Of a stretch of 22,642 nt of DNA, positions 20,410 through 22,642 are shown in pieces; the first letter of the stretch is position 1; each line of letters opens with the position of its first letter. The DNA is taken from contig MU617123.1 of the NCBI GenBank assembly GCA_025201705.1, forward strand, positions 1 through 22,642, written 5' to 3'. The notes beneath the pieces are model-generated. The model did not search any database. It was not told the DNA's origin and was given only the letters and a program-made list of their open reading frames with translations. Position numbers and translations under genes: made by a program. Source of the DNA: Dissophora ornata (taxonomy: Eukaryota; Mortierellomycota; Mortierellomycetes; Mortierellales; Mortierellaceae).

Positions 20410-21084
20410 GTCTTGCTTTCGATCCCTTGGTTTGTTTTTGGAAAACAAAGATGGAGAAGAGAAGGATTGGAGATGTCTCAATTGATATTGACGCGTATGG
20501 GAGACTTGGGGGCGAAGGGGTATAAAAAATGTTTGAGAGCCCTCGGAGTCTACAAGTCTACTAGTCCGCAAATCTACTAGTCTACAAAGTGACACTCAGC
20601 GGGGAAAAAAAAATGTAGAAAGTAGTTCTTTTCGGTGTGGGGATTGTGCAGTAGAGGAGACTGGAAGGACAAGAAGAAAGGAAGAGAGGGGAGATATGAC
20701 AAGCAGAATCGAGTGTTGAAAAGGGCTAAAGAAGTGTATGACAATATACACCGAGGGGTGGTCACGTCAGGCAGGCCATACAGAGCGAAAGGTTCACGCC
20801 GAGATTCGTGTCGAGTGGTTAGGGATTGAAAAGCGCGTTGAAATCGGAATCACGCAACTAGAACTTGAGAGAAAGGGGAATGCAAGGATTGAATGTCTGA
20901 TTTATTGTTTCTCATCCTCGCAGCCAGGCCGAGGATCTAATTTGTGTAATTTGTAATTCTGCCATGGTGCTCTGTGGATGGCATTGCAAGGCCTGGCATT
21001 ACACGACAGCGAGGAGAATAAAAGACGCGTCTGTGTGTGATTTAACTTGTTACCTGTCACCATTTGTCGGTGTATCCTCACCTT
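20410..21084. other. intergenic space upstream of the NIPA-like gene
   Basis: This holds the transporter promoter and 5' leader. Near 20548-20590 there is an imperfect repeat of TCTACTAGTC/TCTACAAG. ORFs on either strand are short and without coding character. The left edge of the decayed NLR copy lies near 21085. Confidence 0.45.
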
Positions 21085-22433
21085 GTGGACATGGCGTGCC
21101 AGCGTAAAGAGTATCTCGTACCGCTCTTGACATCTATTTGGTGGGGCTTGCTCTCATCGTTCGAGACACAGCGCCGATGGCAGCGATCGATCAAACTTCC
21201 AAGCTTTGTTATACGTTCCGGATAACGCAACACCCTAGCAAACCACGGTGTGGTGCAGAGAAAGGTAGTCAAGGAGGTTTCAGGACACAGTGGTTGTGTT
21301 CTGAGTGTCGCATTTTCGCCGAGAGGAGATCAAGTCGCGTCCGGTTGTGAAGACTACAGGTGCGGATGTGGGATGTCGAATCTGGACCTCGCCGATATAT
21401 ATTAAAAGGGTATCATAGGACTATTTGGAGCGTTGCATATCAGTCAAATGAGAATTAAATCGCGTCTGGCTGTGGATGTTGCGACTGGGGCCTGTCTCGA
21501 GCGGCTCAGCGGTCATACCCACAATGTTTGGCTCGTCGTTTATTCTCCAGCAGGCGGTCAGGTCGTACGTGAGTGTACAGACAACATAGCGCGAATCTGG
21601 GATGTTGAAACTGGAACATGTATCCACCCCTATTTGGCCATAGCGACCGCGTTTGAATCGTCGCATATTCGCGAAAGGTGATCATCAGTGTTGACAAGAC
21701 TGTACGACCGTGGGACGTTGAAATTGGAGATTACTAACATTTTACACGGGCATAGCGGCACTGTTCAGCATTTCGCATATCCCTCCCGATGGCGGCCAAA
21801 TCGCATCGCAGATTGACAACGACACAATATTTCTGTGGGACGTTGGAACCGAGAATTGCAGCCACACCATATGCGGCAGCAACGTCGGGAGAGTCGCGTA
21901 TTCATAAACTGGTGGACGTATTACCTGTGGTAATTCAAGCATAGTGCAGCTCTGGGACGCCACCTCAAGTTAGTTTCTAATGACGATTCAGAACCATGTA
22001 ATGGTAAACAGCGTAGCACGGAGAAAATTCTATGACGACGTCGACAGCTATTTTGTGGCCGGATGTCGTGATCAAGGTAATTATTTTCGTAGCTGGACGT
22101 GATGATCGCCCGGTCCGAGTGGGAATGGGTGAAAGACGGTGGGCAGCGTACCGCATATGCCTCTACTGGGGATCTCCACCAGACACACATGCCCTGATGG
22201 ATGTATCAATACAAGATGTACGTGGATCAAGTCGTCATAATCAGCAGATGTTAATGAAGCGAGGGGCCTTAGGCGAACCGACTCCGTTGCTAACCTTCTA
22301 TGATGTGGATAAAATGGTAGTCAGCACGGTGTCCGTGGCTTCCAAAATTAAGAAGACATTGAATCGTAGGATGTTGAAGCAGGACGCCCGATCCCCACAG
22401 CAGTTTCTCAACAGAGAGAGAGAGAGAGAGTAG
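21085..22433 (+). pseudogene. decayed NLR paralogue: helical fragment fused to WD40 and tail, NACHT missing
   Basis: The sequence reads as FQALLYVPDN at 21197-21226, identical to residues 379-388 of the NLR gene, and this stretch is about 80% identical at DNA level. It then has a nonsense codon (TAG at 21236-21238, where the intact gene has Trp TGG) and a one-base deletion. It passes straight into SGHSGCVLSVAFSPRGDQVA, a WD40 unit. About seven broken WD40 units follow (RMWDVESG, VVYSPAGGQVV, ARIWDVETGTC, FLWDVGTENCSHT, VQLWDATS) in all three phases with stops. The end (22160-22433) is open and matches the NLR tail: SPPDTHALMDVSIQD, MLMKRGALGEPTPLLTFYDV, STVSVASKI. The NACHT and pentapeptide segments are absent. 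It is in the opposite orientation to the intact gene. Confidence 0.85.
22412..22431 (+). repeat. AG microsatellite at the end of the NLR relic
   Basis: A run of about ten AG dinucleotides abuts the TAG that ends the relic's last open stretch. The intact gene has no counterpart, so this marks where homology to the NLR tail ends. Confidence 0.7.
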
Positions 22434-22642
22434 ATCTACCTCAAGTCTTTCGAGAAGTACCAGATGCATGTGCTTCAAGATAAAGCAGAATTGATCAAAT
22501 GTACTTTGAGAGCCGGGAAAAGGACGTTACTCTTTTTTCTTTTTATATCTTTTTGAGAACTAACTTTTTTTTTTCCGCCTGTAGAATAAGTTGAAGTTTC
22601 TGAAAGTGCGTAGAGGAGAGACAAAAATACGCGTCGCGTAAA
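22434..22642. other. downstream flank, no gene seen
   Basis: AT-rich sequence with T runs near 22531-22545 and 22566-22574. No supported coding or RNA feature. Confidence 0.4.

Noticed and set aside
20155..20595. N-terminal extension of the transporter from an upstream Met at 20595
   Set aside because: The 62 extra residues show no conservation-like pattern and come from repetitive leader sequence. The Met at 20409 directly precedes the first membrane span, as in the family.
22032..22433. A functional small gene of 133 residues
   Set aside because: Only its latter part matches the NLR tail. The upstream portion is out-of-frame WD40 remnant, so this is the surviving open piece of the pseudogene.

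Overview
The window reads as nuclear DNA of a filamentous fungus, most likely an early-diverging lineage such as Mortierellaceae (inference). Genes are split by short GT-AG introns of about 60-440 bases, spacing is compact, and the set includes a very large NACHT-WD40 receptor-like gene, an F-box/leucine-rich protein, a NIPA-type transporter with a long disordered tail and an aprataxin. There are no operons, rRNA or CRISPR. Several genes appear only after splicing is worked out by eye. I rebuilt exons from splice consensus, reading-frame continuity and family resemblance; none is confirmed by transcripts.

Layout: 2-238 (+) is the 3' end of an unrecognised coiled-coil protein. 489-1706 (+) is a three-exon gene with a mitochondrial-type presequence and an alpha-helical body. 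2008-2739 (-) is a two-exon unknown protein. 3475-4260 (-) is a three-exon, 77-residue, 19-cysteine metallothionein whose exons are too small for simple ORF finding. 4868-6746 (+) is a four-exon aprataxin (DNA-adenylate hydrolase) with a long Ser/Pro/Gln-rich N-terminus. 7124-13186 (-) is one three-exon NLR/STAND gene of 1953 residues: TPR-like N-terminus, ARM-like helical region, NACHT NTPase, pentapeptide repeats, about 14-16 WD40 repeats and a conserved tail. Unspliced it looks like three separate genes.

13187-15371 is a 2.2 kb gene-poor gap. 15372-16829 (-) is a single-exon F-box protein. 17114-20409 (-) is a NIPA-like magnesium transporter of 927 residues with one GC-AG intron. About 21085-22433 (+) is a decayed paralogue of the NLR gene in the opposite orientation. 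It has nonsense and frameshift lesions, and its helical region is fused directly to WD40 repeats with the NACHT domain missing.

Most genes are independent housekeeping or stress functions (DNA repair, metal binding, Mg2+ transport, ubiquitin ligase adaptor). The NLR gene and its inverted relic are the accessory part: a candidate intracellular immune/allorecognition receptor locus showing birth-and-death evolution.
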